From: an uncultured Rhizobiaceae group bacterium
Lineage (GTDB): Bacteria > Pseudomonadota > Alphaproteobacteria > Rhizobiales > Rhizobiaceae
Reading direction: 5' to 3'
Assembly (NCBI GenBank): GCA_937951455.1
Contig: CALFBU010000322.1
Span: forward strand, 1 to 10,248
Length of the DNA stretch: 10,248 nucleotides
Shown here: one piece after another, positions 1 to 7,338 of the stretch
How the letters are laid out: each line of letters starts with the position of its first letter
Numbering within the stretch: position 1 is the first letter of the stretch
Notes under the pieces: model-generated
Databases searched by the model: none
The model's input: the letters and a program-made list of their open reading frames with translations, nothing else
What the model was told of the DNA's origin: nothing
Program-made: the position numbers and the translations under genes

Positions 1-1073
1 CAATGAAGGCTGCGGACTATGCAGGCTTTGAAGCTAGAAGAACGGAAGCTGCTTCCCGTGGCAAGTTGCGCGGTATCGGCATGTCGTCTTACATTGAAGC
101 GTGTGGCATCGCGCCATCAGCGGCCGTTGGTTCGCTCGGTGCGGGTGTTGGTCTTTGGGAATCGGCTGAAGTTCGTGTGAACCCGGTGGGAACCGTTGAA
201 GTTTTAACCGGTTCGCACAGTCATGGTCAGGGTCACGAAACGACTTTTGCGCAATTGATTAATGATCGTTTCGGTCTTCCTGCTGATAATGTCCAAATCG
301 TCCATGGCGACACGGACAAAGTTCAGTTTGGCATGGGAACCTATGGTTCTCGCTCCGGTGCGGTTGGCATGTCTGCCATCGTGAAGGCGCTTGATAAAGT
401 TGAAGCCAAGGCCAAGAAAATTGCCGCGCATATGCTGGAAGCGGATGAAGGCGATATCGTCATTGAGAACGGCGAAGTCAAAGTTGCTGGCACGGATAAA
501 ACACTTGGCTGGCACGAGGTTTGTTTGGGCGCTTACACAGCGCACAACCTGCCAGAAGGCATGGAGCCTGGCCTGAAAGAAGGGGCGTTTTATGATCCTG
601 CCAACTTCACTTTCCCGGCTGGCTGTTACATCTGTGAAGTAGAAGTTGATCCTGACACAGGCAAGACAGAAATCGTGCAGTTTGTAGCATCCGACGACTT
701 TGGCACCATCATCAATCCGATGATTGTGGAAGGTCAGGTACATGGTGGTGTTGCGCAGGGTATCGGCCAAGCACTGCTTGAAGAAGCCGTTTACGATGAT
801 AGCGGTCAACTTCTGACAGGCTCTTACATGGATTACACCATGCCGCGCGCAGATGATGTGCCAAGCTATGTGGTAAGCCATGAGACCACCATATGTCCTG
901 GTAACCCATTGGGTATCAAGGGCTGTGGCGAGGCTGGTGCCATTGGTTCACCGCCCGCGGTTATCAATGCGATCACCGATGCGATTGGCAATAACGATCT
1001 ATCCATGCCTGCAACCCCTGCCAAAGTATGGGCAGCCATTCAAGCGGCACAAACCAAACAAGCGGCTGAGTAA
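1..1073 (+). CDS. Molybdenum hydroxylase large subunit (CoxL/xanthine dehydrogenase family, molybdopterin-binding), 3' part
   Basis: The last ~356 residues of a subunit that is normally about 780-800 residues; the reading frame runs in from the left edge, so the ATG at position 3 is probably internal. The family binds molybdopterin cytosine dinucleotide and hydroxylates its substrate (CO, aldehydes, N-heterocycles). Counting from that Met, the visible motifs are SHGQGHETT (73-81), [11 protein letters not shown] (112-122), [14 protein letters not shown] (243-256), and [10 protein letters not shown] (307-316), whose Glu310 matches the family's catalytic glutamate. The active-site loop that separates true CO dehydrogenase (AYxCSFR) from form II enzymes (AYRGAGR) lies before the window, so the substrate cannot be assigned. 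The stop codon is 12 bases before the FAD subunit, so the two are one operon. Family call is strong; true CODH activity is unproven and, in my view, less likely than a form II-like hydroxylase. Confidence 0.93.
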   Translation, partial: MKAADYAGFEARRTEAASRGKLRGIGMSSYIEACGIAPSAAVGSLGAGVGLWESAEVRVNPVGTVEVLTGSHSHGQGHETTFAQLINDRFGLPADNVQIVHGDTDKVQFGMGTYGSRSGAVGMSAIVKALDKVEAKAKKIAAHMLEADEGDIVIENGEVKVAGTDKTLGWHEVCLGAYTAHNLPEGMEPGLKEGAFYDPANFTFPAGCYICEVEVDPDTGKTEIVQFVASDDFGTIINPMIVEGQVHGGVAQGIGQALLEEAVYDDSGQLLTGSYMDYTMPRADDVPSYVVSHETTICPGNPLGIKGCGEAGAIGSPPAVINAITDAIGNNDLSMPATPAKVWAAIQAAQTKQAAE

Positions 1074-1077
1074 GGAG
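1072..1077 (+). promoter_or_regulatory. Ribosome binding site of the FAD subunit gene
   Basis: AAGGAG, overlapping the stop codon of the large-subunit gene, 8 bases before the ATG at 1086. It fixes that start and shows close translational linkage of the two subunits. Confidence 0.85.
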
Positions 1078-1085
1078 AAGCAAAA

Positions 1086-1886
1086 ATGTATGAAACAAAT
1101 TACCATAGAGTCTCAAGCGTAGAGGATGCGATCTCCAAAATGGGCAGTGCGGATGACGCAAAATTTGTGTCAGGCGGACAAACGCTCATACCAACCATGA
1201 AGCAACGTTTGGCAGCGCCATCTGATTTGATTGATCTTCGCCATGTTGACAGCATGAAAGGGATTACCATTGATGGCAATCAGATTACCATCGGTGCGGC
1301 AACCACCCACGCGGAGGTCAATGCTTCCAGTGAATTACGTGCTATCTGTCCGTCAATTTGTGATCTTGCAGGTCACATCGGCGACCCGCATGTTCGTCAT
1401 ATGGGCACGATTGGCGGCTCCATTGCCAACAATGATCCAGCCGCAGACTATCCTGCGGCCATGATGGCGCTTAACGCACAGATTGTAACCAACAAGCGTA
1501 CGATTGATACGGATGACTTCTTTACAGGGATGTTTGAAACAGCCCTTGAGGAAGATGAAATCGTAACAGCGGTTACGTTTCCTGCTCCTGCAAAGGCGGC
1601 TTATTCAAAGTTTCCTAACCCAGCATCACGCTATGCGATGGCAGGTGTCTTTGTGGCTAAACTCAAAAATGGCATGGCTCGGGTCGGCGTCACTGGAGCA
1701 GGGGCGGATGGCGTATTTCGCCACGAAGCGATGGAAGAAGCCTTGAAAAGCGACTGGAGTGCTGCAGCGATTGCCGACTGCTCAGTTGATGCTGATGATC
1801 TACTATCAGACCTTCACGGAGACGCGAACTACCGTGCAAATCTCGTAAAGGTCATGGCAAAGCGGGCTGTTGAAGCAGCAAGCTAA
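1086..1886 (+). CDS. Molybdenum hydroxylase FAD-binding medium subunit (CoxM-type)
   Basis: 266 residues, close to the usual 260-290 for this subunit. It carries the FAD that passes electrons on from the 2Fe-2S subunit. Both family FAD-binding signatures are visible: VSGGQTLIP (28-36) and TIGGSIANNDPAADYPAA (108-125); the second normally reads TIGGSLAHADPAAEYP, so it is well conserved. The C-terminal CO-dehydrogenase flavoprotein domain follows, from about residue 170. The start is fixed by an AAGGAG 8 bases upstream. The gene follows the large subunit directly and is the last of its operon, ending before a strong hairpin. The small 2Fe-2S subunit is not in this window, so it should lie upstream, giving an S-L-M or similar order. 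No cofactor-insertion or maturation gene follows. Confidence 0.95.
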   Translation: MYETNYHRVSSVEDAISKMGSADDAKFVSGGQTLIPTMKQRLAAPSDLIDLRHVDSMKGITIDGNQITIGAATTHAEVNASSELRAICPSICDLAGHIGDPHVRHMGTIGGSIANNDPAADYPAAMMALNAQIVTNKRTIDTDDFFTGMFETALEEDEIVTAVTFPAPAKAAYSKFPNPASRYAMAGVFVAKLKNGMARVGVTGAGADGVFRHEAMEEALKSDWSAAAIADCSVDADDLLSDLHGDANYRANLVKVMAKRAVEAAS

Positions 1887-1905
1887 ACCCAAAACCAAAT
1901 CATGA

Positions 1906-1933
1906 AAAAGGCGGGATAAATATCCCGCCTTTT
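1906..1933. terminator. Bidirectional rho-independent terminator between convergent operons
   Basis: Perfect 12-bp inverted repeat: AAAAGGCGGGAT (1906-1917), loop AAAT, ATCCCGCCTTTT (1922-1933). The GC core is flanked by A and T runs, so transcripts on either strand end in a hairpin plus U tract. It sits 19 bases after the FAD subunit stop and 19 bases after the stop of the minus-strand threonine synthase gene, so it most likely ends both operons. Confidence 0.92.
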
Positions 1934-1952
1934 CTATTGCAATCACTGATGA

Positions 1953-3179
1953 CTATGAAAACTGACTGTAATCAATTTCCTTATCTTTATCGATTTTGTT
2001 GTGAACAGGGTCCAGCGGATATTTAAGACCGGTTGCACAATTATACAGAACGGCAGTTTCGTCTTCCGTTACAAGCCCTTCTTTCAAAGCGCGTTTGTAA
2101 GCAGCTGCCGTTGCAGCACCTTCTGGACAAAGCAGGAAGCCTTCTTCTTTTGCGATCTCATTACGCACTGACATGATTTCATCATCTGGCAATGCCATGG
2201 CAAAACCACCGGACTCTCGTACCGCACGGATAATCAGGAAATCTCCCACTGCGATTGGCACGCGAATGCCTGCGGCTACTGTTGTCGCATCTTCCCAAAG
2301 TGGTGCATGTTCTTCGCCATCTTCCCAAGCTTTAACGATTGGCGCACACCCTTCTGCCTGTACAGCAACCATTTTTGGCATTGGGCCTGATAGCCAGCCC
2401 AGTTCCTTGAGTTCATGAAATGCTTTCCACATGCCGATCAAACCTGTGCCACCGCCAGTTGGATAAAAAATAACGTCTGGAAGTTTCCATCCGAACTGTT
2501 CAGCAAGTTCAAGACCCATAGTCTTTTTGCCTTCAATTCGGTAAGGCTCTTTAAGCGTTGAAACATCGAACCAACCTACTGCCTGCTTGCCACCGCCAAC
2601 AATTTTACCGCAATCGTTAATCAAGCCGTTGACCATGTAGGTCTCAGCGCCTTGTTGTTGGATCTCACGGATGTTGATTTCTGGCGTATCTGACGGGCAA
2701 AGCACCGTTGCACGTTGACCAGCACGGCGGGCATAAGCTGCAAGTGCTGAACCGGCATTTCCGTTTGTGGGAATTGCAAGATGTTCAATGCCAAATTCCT
2801 TCGCCATGGATACGGCAAGACAAAGACCACGAGCCTTGAACGAGCCTGTTGGCAAACGCCCTTCATCCTTGATGATGGCCTTGCCAGGTTTTCCACCCAA
2901 AACATGCGCACTTTTTTCAAGCGCTATAAGCGGCGTTACCACTTCGCCCAGGGAGATACGATTTTCTTTTTTCGTTACGGGCAGCAATTGCTCATAACGC
3001 CAGAAGCCGGCTTCTTTTGAATTTTCTATCGATTCGCGGGTAACGTTTTTCTTGATGGCATCAAGGTCATAACGCACGAGCAACGGACGCCCTGCTTCTG
3101 AAAGTTCATGCACTTTGCCTGCTTCATAGGTTTTGCCCGTTAGCGAGCATTCAAGATGGGAAACAAATGTTTCACTCAT
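1953..3179 (-). CDS. thrC: Threonine synthase-type PLP enzyme (fold type II)
   Basis: 408 residues. Threonine synthase converts O-phosphohomoserine to threonine through PLP-bound enamine intermediates. Visible motifs: a degenerate N-terminal ribbon-like segment (LECSLTGKTYEAG, 9-21, then PLLVRYDL, 32-39), GSFKARG (112-118) with Lys115 as the expected PLP Schiff-base lysine, TNGNAGSA (138-145), YRIEGKKTMGLEL (213-225), which is typical of threonine synthases, and the glycine-rich phosphate loop PTGGGTG (240-246). The length fits the shorter plant/actinobacterial-like class; many proteobacteria use a longer ThrC of about 460 residues for biosynthesis. The gene is last in an operon after two acyl-CoA dehydrogenases and RidA, 28 bases behind RidA, with only a weak ribosome site (AGAAAG). 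That is an odd setting for a biosynthetic thrC: no hom or thrB is nearby. It may be a catabolic paralogue acting as a lyase or deaminase. The fold and family are secure; the exact substrate is not. Confidence 0.85.
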   Translation of the reverse strand: MSETFVSHLECSLTGKTYEAGKVHELSEAGRPLLVRYDLDAIKKNVTRESIENSKEAGFWRYEQLLPVTKKENRISLGEVVTPLIALEKSAHVLGGKPGKAIIKDEGRLPTGSFKARGLCLAVSMAKEFGIEHLAIPTNGNAGSALAAYARRAGQRATVLCPSDTPEINIREIQQQGAETYMVNGLINDCGKIVGGGKQAVGWFDVSTLKEPYRIEGKKTMGLELAEQFGWKLPDVIFYPTGGGTGLIGMWKAFHELKELGWLSGPMPKMVAVQAEGCAPIVKAWEDGEEHAPLWEDATTVAAGIRVPIAVGDFLIIRAVRESGGFAMALPDDEIMSVRNEIAKEEGFLLCPEGAATAAAYKRALKEGLVTEDETAVLYNCATGLKYPLDPVHNKIDKDKEIDYSQFS

Positions 3180-3207
3180 AATAATATCTTTCTAAAAATA
3201 TATGAAA

Positions 3208-3672
3208 TTAGGAAACTGCGAAGGTTGCTTCAACTTCAACAGAAGCATTCATTGGCAATGCAGCTACGCCTACGGCCGCGCGCGCGTGAACACCTTTATC
3301 GCCAAGCACTGCTCCGATAAACTCTGATGCGCCGTTTATTACTTTTGGATGATCCGTAAAGTCAGGAGTAGATGCAACAAACCCGCCCAATCGAATACAC
3401 TGGATGATGCGCTCAAAGTTCCCACCACAAGCAACTTTGATTTGAGCCAAAATGTTTATGGCGCAAACTTGCGCTGCTGCCGCACCTTCTTCAACTGAAA
3501 CCGTGTCGCCTAAAAGGCCTGTTTGTGTGAGCGCACCACCTGCAAGAGGTAGCTGTCCTGAAACGGTGACAATACCATTATGCACGACATGTCCGACATA
3601 CGCAGCAACTGGCGCAGGTGGTTCCGGAATTGTAATGCCCATCTCTGCAAGGCGTGTTTCGATAGTACTCAT
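3208..3672 (-). CDS. RidA/YjgF/YER057c/UK114-family enamine/imine deaminase
   Basis: 154 residues, longer than E. coli RidA (about 128) and like the cd02199-type branch. RidA proteins hydrolyse reactive enamines and imines such as 2-aminoacrylate and 2-aminocrotonate released by PLP enzymes. The substrate-binding arginine is kept (Arg131 in HARAAVGVAALP, matching E. coli Arg105), and Glu146 in the closing VEVEATF strand matches Glu120. The N-terminal half holds VSGQLPL (37-43). A clear AAGGAA at 3678-3683, 5 bases before the ATG, fixes the start. It lies 31 bases after the small acyl-CoA dehydrogenase and 28 before the threonine synthase-type gene on the same strand, so co-transcription is likely. 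The neighbour is just the type of enzyme whose intermediates RidA disposes of. Deaminase activity is inferred from the conserved Arg; some Rid subfamilies with this Arg have other preferences. Confidence 0.9.
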   Translation of the reverse strand: MSTIETRLAEMGITIPEPPAPVAAYVGHVVHNGIVTVSGQLPLAGGALTQTGLLGDTVSVEEGAAAAQVCAINILAQIKVACGGNFERIIQCIRLGGFVASTPDFTDHPKVINGASEFIGAVLGDKGVHARAAVGVAALPMNASVEVEATFAVS

Positions 3673-3703
3673 GTTTTTTCCTTAACTAAAAAGAGTGCGA
3701 TTA

Positions 3704-4819
3704 TTAAAGGTCTTGTCCGAGTGCTATATAGCGCTCCAAGTGATGATCCGTATCTCCAAACAGATGATCAATCATAATGATATGTTTGGCAAAATGTCCG
3801 ACAGAATATTCCCAAGTCATACCCATGCCGCCGTGAATTTGTATAGCCTCTTCTGCGACTTGTCGACCTACAGTTCCGACAAGATATTTGCAGGCAGATA
3901 CCTCACGCTCGCGCAACTTGCGATCTGAAACAAGATTACCAACCGCGTTCATGACACTTGAACGAACTTGCTCCATTTCAATCAGCATGTCCGCCATACG
4001 GTGTTGCAAAGCCTGAAACTTGCCAATCGGAACACCGAATTGTTTGCGCTGTCTTGTGTATTCAACGGTCAGTTCTGTCGCGACTGTCATGGCGCCAAGC
4101 GCTTCTGCACTTACAGCACTTATCCCATGTGCATACGCCTGCTCAATCAGGCTGCATCCTTTGTCCTTTTCATCCAGTAAAATGCCTTTTGCATTTTCCA
4201 AAGTAACCTCCGCTGCGCCATAACCATCCAGTGTACTGTAGTTTCTGATGCGCATGGCATCCGACTTTTCAACCAGAAAACAGGTTATGCCTTGCTCATC
4301 GTCAGTTTCGCCAGATGTTCTCGCAGACACAACATAATGCGTTGCTGCTCCGCCACCCAGCACTACAGACTTGTTGCCTGATATCAGCCAGCTATCGCCA
4401 TCCTGCTTTGCAACTGTTTCAACTGAATTGAGTTCATACCTCGATGATGGTTCACCATGCGCCAAGGCCAACATGCTTTCGCCTGCAATTGTTTTTTCAA
4501 TCAAGGCTTCGTTGCCACCTGATTTTGCAAGCACGGTTCCGGCCAGAAGCGTCGGCAAAAAAGGCTCGACAACCAGATGTTTACCCAAAGCCTCAAAAAC
4601 AACCATAAGGTCTGCACCTTCACCGCCAAAGCCTCCAACATCTTCACCAAACAAAGCGCCGATGATGCCCAGTTGTGAAAACTCAGACCACATTTGAGGC
4701 GAAAATCCCGCTTCTTGCATGGCAAAGCCGTGGCGTTTTTCCATGTCGTAATTATCAGCCAGAAAGCGCTCAAGCGTTTCTGCGAGCATTCGCCGATCGT
4801 CGTTTAATTTAAAATCCAT
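3704..4819 (-). CDS. Acyl-CoA dehydrogenase, small (PimD-like) subunit
   Basis: 371 residues of the acyl-CoA dehydrogenase fold: alpha-helical N-terminal domain (about 1-115), beta domain (about 116-215), C-terminal helical domain. FAD-contact motifs remain in the C-terminal half: TRQRKQFG (255-262) and QIHGGMGMTWEY (327-338). The usual substrate signature YSEPGAGSD is degenerate here (HGEPSSRY, 121-128), and the C-terminus reads HLFGDTDHHLERY (352-364) in place of the usual YxGxxxIQ stretch. Such features are typical of the PimD-type partner in two-subunit dehydrogenases. It starts 3 bases after the stop of the large subunit and has only a poor ribosome site, so translation is probably coupled. 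I infer that it forms a heteromer with the gene upstream and may not be active alone. Family call is sure; the substrate is unknown. Confidence 0.9.
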   Translation of the reverse strand: MDFKLNDDRRMLAETLERFLADNYDMEKRHGFAMQEAGFSPQMWSEFSQLGIIGALFGEDVGGFGGEGADLMVVFEALGKHLVVEPFLPTLLAGTVLAKSGGNEALIEKTIAGESMLALAHGEPSSRYELNSVETVAKQDGDSWLISGNKSVVLGGGAATHYVVSARTSGETDDEQGITCFLVEKSDAMRIRNYSTLDGYGAAEVTLENAKGILLDEKDKGCSLIEQAYAHGISAVSAEALGAMTVATELTVEYTRQRKQFGVPIGKFQALQHRMADMLIEMEQVRSSVMNAVGNLVSDRKLREREVSACKYLVGTVGRQVAEEAIQIHGGMGMTWEYSVGHFAKHIIMIDHLFGDTDHHLERYIALGQDL

Positions 4820-4822
4820 GAG

Positions 4823-6019
4823 TTATAGTCCAAGCTTTGTTTTAGTAATAATCTCACGCTGGATTTCATTTGAACCCGCATAGATCGACATCTTGCGATT
4901 GTTGAAATATTTTGCAGCAACGGCATTGGCATAATCAGGGCCAATCGGTTCTTCGTTATAGCCTTCCTCCATGGCTTCTGAGGAAAACGGCAAGGCAAAG
5001 GGGCCTAAAGCACGACGGGCAAGGTCATTGAGTTCCTGGCGAATGATAGTGCCTTTGACTTTCAACATGGAACTTTCAGGCCCTGCCGCAGCACCTGAGT
5101 CTGCCTCAACAAGAATGCGCAGGTTTGTGGTTTTCAAGGCATTGAGATCAATCTCAACCTTGGCCATACGCGCTGCAAAATAAGGATCCTGACTAAGCGG
5201 TTTTCCAGACTTTTTCTGCTCTGATGCTATCCGCTTGAGTTTTTCAAGCGCTGCATTGGAGTTGCCGATGTTTGCCGTCCCCGTACGTTCATGAGTGAGT
5301 AGATATTTTGCGTAAGTCCAACCCTTGTTTTCTTCACCCACCAGATTGCCAACCGGCACTTTAACGTTATCAAAGAAAATTTCATTCACTTCATGTTCGC
5401 CATCAATCAGAATGATCGGGCGCACCGTGACACCAGGCGTGTTCATATCGATCAACAGAAACGAAATGCCTTCCTGACGCTTTCCTTCTGTGGAGGTGCG
5501 AACCAGACAGAAAATCCAATCCGCAAACTGGCCTAGTGTCGTCCATGTTTTTTGACCATTCACAATGTAATGATCGCCTTCCCTAACTGCCGAGGTTCGA
5601 AGTGAGGCCAAGTCTGATCCGGCACCCGGTTCAGAATACCCCTGACACCACCAATCCGTTCCATCCAATATACGCGGAAGATAATGGGCCTTTTGTTCTT
5701 CACTGCCAAATTTCATCAGCACAGGTGCCAACATGTTGAGACCAAAGGGAACGGTGCGTGGTGCTCCTGCTGCCCAACATTCCTCATCAAAAATATGTTT
5801 TTGAACCGCAGTCCAGCCTGTGCCGCCATGCTCCTTCGGCCAATTTACAGCCAGCCAGCCTTTGTCGTTCAGAACCGAATGCCATTCAACCATATCATCC
5901 TTGGTAAGGCGCTTGCCGATATTTACTTTTTGCGAAAGCCTTGATGACAGGTTTTCTTTTAAAAAGGCCGCTACTTCATTTCTGAAACGTACTTCTTCAT
6001 CGCTAAAAGCCAGATCCAT
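4823..6019 (-). CDS. Acyl-CoA dehydrogenase, large (PimC-like) subunit
   Basis: 398 residues, first gene of the four-gene minus-strand operon. Acyl-CoA dehydrogenases introduce the alpha,beta double bond into acyl-CoA thioesters and pass electrons from FAD to ETF. The substrate/FAD signature CQGYSEPGAGSD is intact (125-136), followed by NGQKTWTT (154-161). The C-terminal stretch IYAGSNEIQ (379-387) has Ala381 where MCAD-type enzymes have the catalytic Glu. Glu244 in LTHERTG lies instead where isovaleryl-CoA and long-chain dehydrogenases place their base, so it is the likely catalyst. The length and the pairing with a 371-residue degenerate partner match PimC/PimD (dicarboxylate degradation) and the mycobacterial alpha2beta2 dehydrogenases of steroid side-chain breakdown. 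The start is supported by GAGGAG, 7 bases upstream. The substrate is unknown: medium-chain, dicarboxylic or branched acyl-CoA are all possible. Confidence 0.93.
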   Translation of the reverse strand: MDLAFSDEEVRFRNEVAAFLKENLSSRLSQKVNIGKRLTKDDMVEWHSVLNDKGWLAVNWPKEHGGTGWTAVQKHIFDEECWAAGAPRTVPFGLNMLAPVLMKFGSEEQKAHYLPRILDGTDWWCQGYSEPGAGSDLASLRTSAVREGDHYIVNGQKTWTTLGQFADWIFCLVRTSTEGKRQEGISFLLIDMNTPGVTVRPIILIDGEHEVNEIFFDNVKVPVGNLVGEENKGWTYAKYLLTHERTGTANIGNSNAALEKLKRIASEQKKSGKPLSQDPYFAARMAKVEIDLNALKTTNLRILVEADSGAAAGPESSMLKVKGTIIRQELNDLARRALGPFALPFSSEAMEEGYNEEPIGPDYANAVAAKYFNNRKMSIYAGSNEIQREIITKTKLGL

Positions 6020-6148
6020 TTAAACTCTCCTCAAGTTACATGAATTCACTCTATGAGAAGCATACTGAATTTAAAAGGCGTTTACCCTAATTAATCTTGA
6101 GGCAATTTGACCGCAAATGCGAATGGTAAAACCTTATTAGTTTCTTGC
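6020..6148 (-). other. Intergenic region upstream of the acyl-CoA dehydrogenase operon
   Basis: 129 bases, the longest non-coding stretch of the window, between the hotdog thioesterase stop and the first dehydrogenase. It is AT-rich and holds the GAGGAG ribosome site (6027-6032). A promoter for the operon is expected here, but I see no convincing -35/-10 pair, no clear operator palindrome and no terminator hairpin after the thioesterase gene, so read-through from that gene is possible. Confidence 0.4.
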
Positions 6149-6592
6149 CTATTTGCTGGCTTCAACATCGCGATTGGGTGGAATGGAATAGGTAGCCGTA
6201 GCATGGGCGACAAGCGTAGCTGTCGCTTTTGAACGAATTGATATCTCACAAACTGCCAAGCGCTTCCCAAGTTTCAGCAAGGTTGCATCCGCAACAAGAT
6301 CGCCTTCCGGTTTAGAGATGAAATTAATGTTCAAATTCGTTGTTACCGCAAGCGCCACTTTCCCGATATGTGCCAAGACAATCAGATAACTTGCACAGTC
6401 AGCCAGGGTAAACATGGTGGGGCCGGAGACCGTACCACCAGGGCGAAGATGCGCATCTCTGATTTTCATTGAAACTGAAATCTTGCCCGTTTCCAAATTA
6501 TCAATCTGAAATCCGTAGTCAGCAACCTGCGGGAAAACATCTGCTATATAACCGGAAACCTCATTGGCACTCATTTGTAGTTGCATTGGCAT
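6149..6592 (-). CDS. PaaI-like hotdog-fold acyl-CoA thioesterase
   Basis: 147 residues from the chosen ATG, the usual size of a single hotdog domain. The family hydrolyses acyl-CoA thioesters as tetramers. Visible core: DAHLRPGGTVSGPTMFTLAD (46-65) over the hot-dog helix, then TTNLNINFISKP (84-95), LVADATLLKLGKR (99-111) and the final strand LVAHATATYSIPP (127-139). Asp65 matches the conserved Asp of PaaI enzymes, but the usual N..G..HGG is RPGGTVSGP here. I chose the start at 6592 because GAGG lies 5 bases before it; an ATG two codons later (6586) fits nearly as well, while an in-frame TTG at 6643 has no ribosome site. The gene lies 129 bases upstream of the dehydrogenase operon on the same strand, which suggests a role in acyl-CoA metabolism. 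Substrate unknown. Confidence 0.85.
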   Translation of the reverse strand: MPMQLQMSANEVSGYIADVFPQVADYGFQIDNLETGKISVSMKIRDAHLRPGGTVSGPTMFTLADCASYLIVLAHIGKVALAVTTNLNINFISKPEGDLVADATLLKLGKRLAVCEISIRSKATATLVAHATATYSIPPNRDVEASK

Positions 6593-6595
6593 TAT

Positions 6596-6601
6596 CCCCT
6601 C
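6596..6601 (-). promoter_or_regulatory. Ribosome binding site deciding the thioesterase start
   Basis: GAGGGG on the minus strand, whose GAGG core is 5 bases before the ATG at 6592 and 11 before the one at 6586. It argues for one of these ATG codons over the upstream in-frame TTG at 6643. Confidence 0.6.
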
Positions 6602-6679
6602 GAACACAAAGAAAATATTAGCCTGCGTTTCCGGCGCATGCAAATATGTAAATTAGCAAAACCATAGAGAATAATTGAC

Positions 6680-7288
6680 ATGAATGAAATCAGACGCGAT
6701 TCCCCTTCCTATCACCGCAATATTGAGCCTATTACGCAAAAGCTTCATGAACTGAATGGGGATGACACGTATCATGTGCTGGAGATTGGCAGTGGATCAG
6801 GTCAGCATGTTGCACGCTTTGCAAATGAATTTCCCAAGTTGCAATTTCAACCAACAGACTATGACCAAGACAATTTGCCGAGTATCAACAGTTGGTGCAA
6901 AAACTTGGAGAACGTATCCCCAGCCCTGCAGCTTGATGTGACCAAATTGCCATGGCTTGAAAAAGACAAACCAAAATTTGATCTACTGCTTTGTTTTAAT
7001 GTCATTCACATAACCCCCTGGGAAGTAACACAAGCAATTTTCAAAGGCGCGGACCAACACCTTTCTTCGGAGAGTCGAATGATCTTCTACGGCCCTTATA
7101 AAGTGGATGGCAAACATACGAGTGAGAGCAACGTAGAGTTTGAGCTGTGGTTGAAGGAAAAAGATAATTCCTACGGCATTCGAAATATTGGAGATGTGGA
7201 AAGCGAGGCGAGTAAAAATGGGTTTTCACTCAAACAGGTCATTGCGATGCCCGCCAATAACTTCATGCTTGAGTTTGCCCGCGCCTAA
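6680..7288 (+). CDS. DUF938 family protein, SAM-dependent methyltransferase-like
   Basis: 202 residues, full family length (PF06080; the human relative is METTL26). No substrate is established for the family. The Rossmann SAM-binding motif I is clear: VLEIGSGSGQH (33-43), with an acidic post-I position (PTDYD, 58-62). The DUF938 hallmarks follow in order: SPSYHRNIEPI near the N-terminus (8-18), FNVIHITPWE (106-115), YGPYKVDGKHTSESN (137-151), and MPANN (190-194) near the end. It is probably cytoplasmic, with no signal peptide or membrane segment. The gene stands alone on the plus strand, divergent from the thioesterase gene across an 87-base gap. The start has only a weak purine-rich AGAGA upstream. 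I am sure of the family; methyltransferase activity is inferred from the fold. Confidence 0.9.
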   Translation: MNEIRRDSPSYHRNIEPITQKLHELNGDDTYHVLEIGSGSGQHVARFANEFPKLQFQPTDYDQDNLPSINSWCKNLENVSPALQLDVTKLPWLEKDKPKFDLLLCFNVIHITPWEVTQAIFKGADQHLSSESRMIFYGPYKVDGKHTSESNVEFELWLKEKDNSYGIRNIGDVESEASKNGFSLKQVIAMPANNFMLEFARA

Positions 7289-7338
7289 AGCGAGTTTTTT
7301 AAACGCGAGCAAACAACCACCCCCCATGGTGCATAAAT

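Noticed and set aside
204..881. A long open frame (225 codons) on the minus strand opposite the molybdopterin subunit gene.
   Set aside because: It lies wholly antisense to a strongly conserved coding region, shows no recognisable domain and has no convincing ribosome site; it is a by-product of codon use on the other strand.
1..1073. Calling the left-hand operon an aerobic carbon monoxide dehydrogenase.
   Set aside because: The diagnostic active-site loop is outside the window and many related hydroxylases share all motifs visible here.
6593..6679. The 87-base divergent gap between the thioesterase and DUF938 genes as a shared regulatory region.
   Set aside because: Promoters for both genes are expected here, but I found no clear operator palindrome or confident -35/-10 boxes.
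7273..7314. An 11-bp inverted repeat with one mismatch (GTTTGCCCGCG / CGCGAGCAAAC) spanning the DUF938 stop codon.
   Set aside because: The loop is 20 bases, neither strand has a T run after the stem, and the left arm is coding sequence. It could weakly separate the convergent DUF938 and DUF547 genes, but I cannot support a terminator call.
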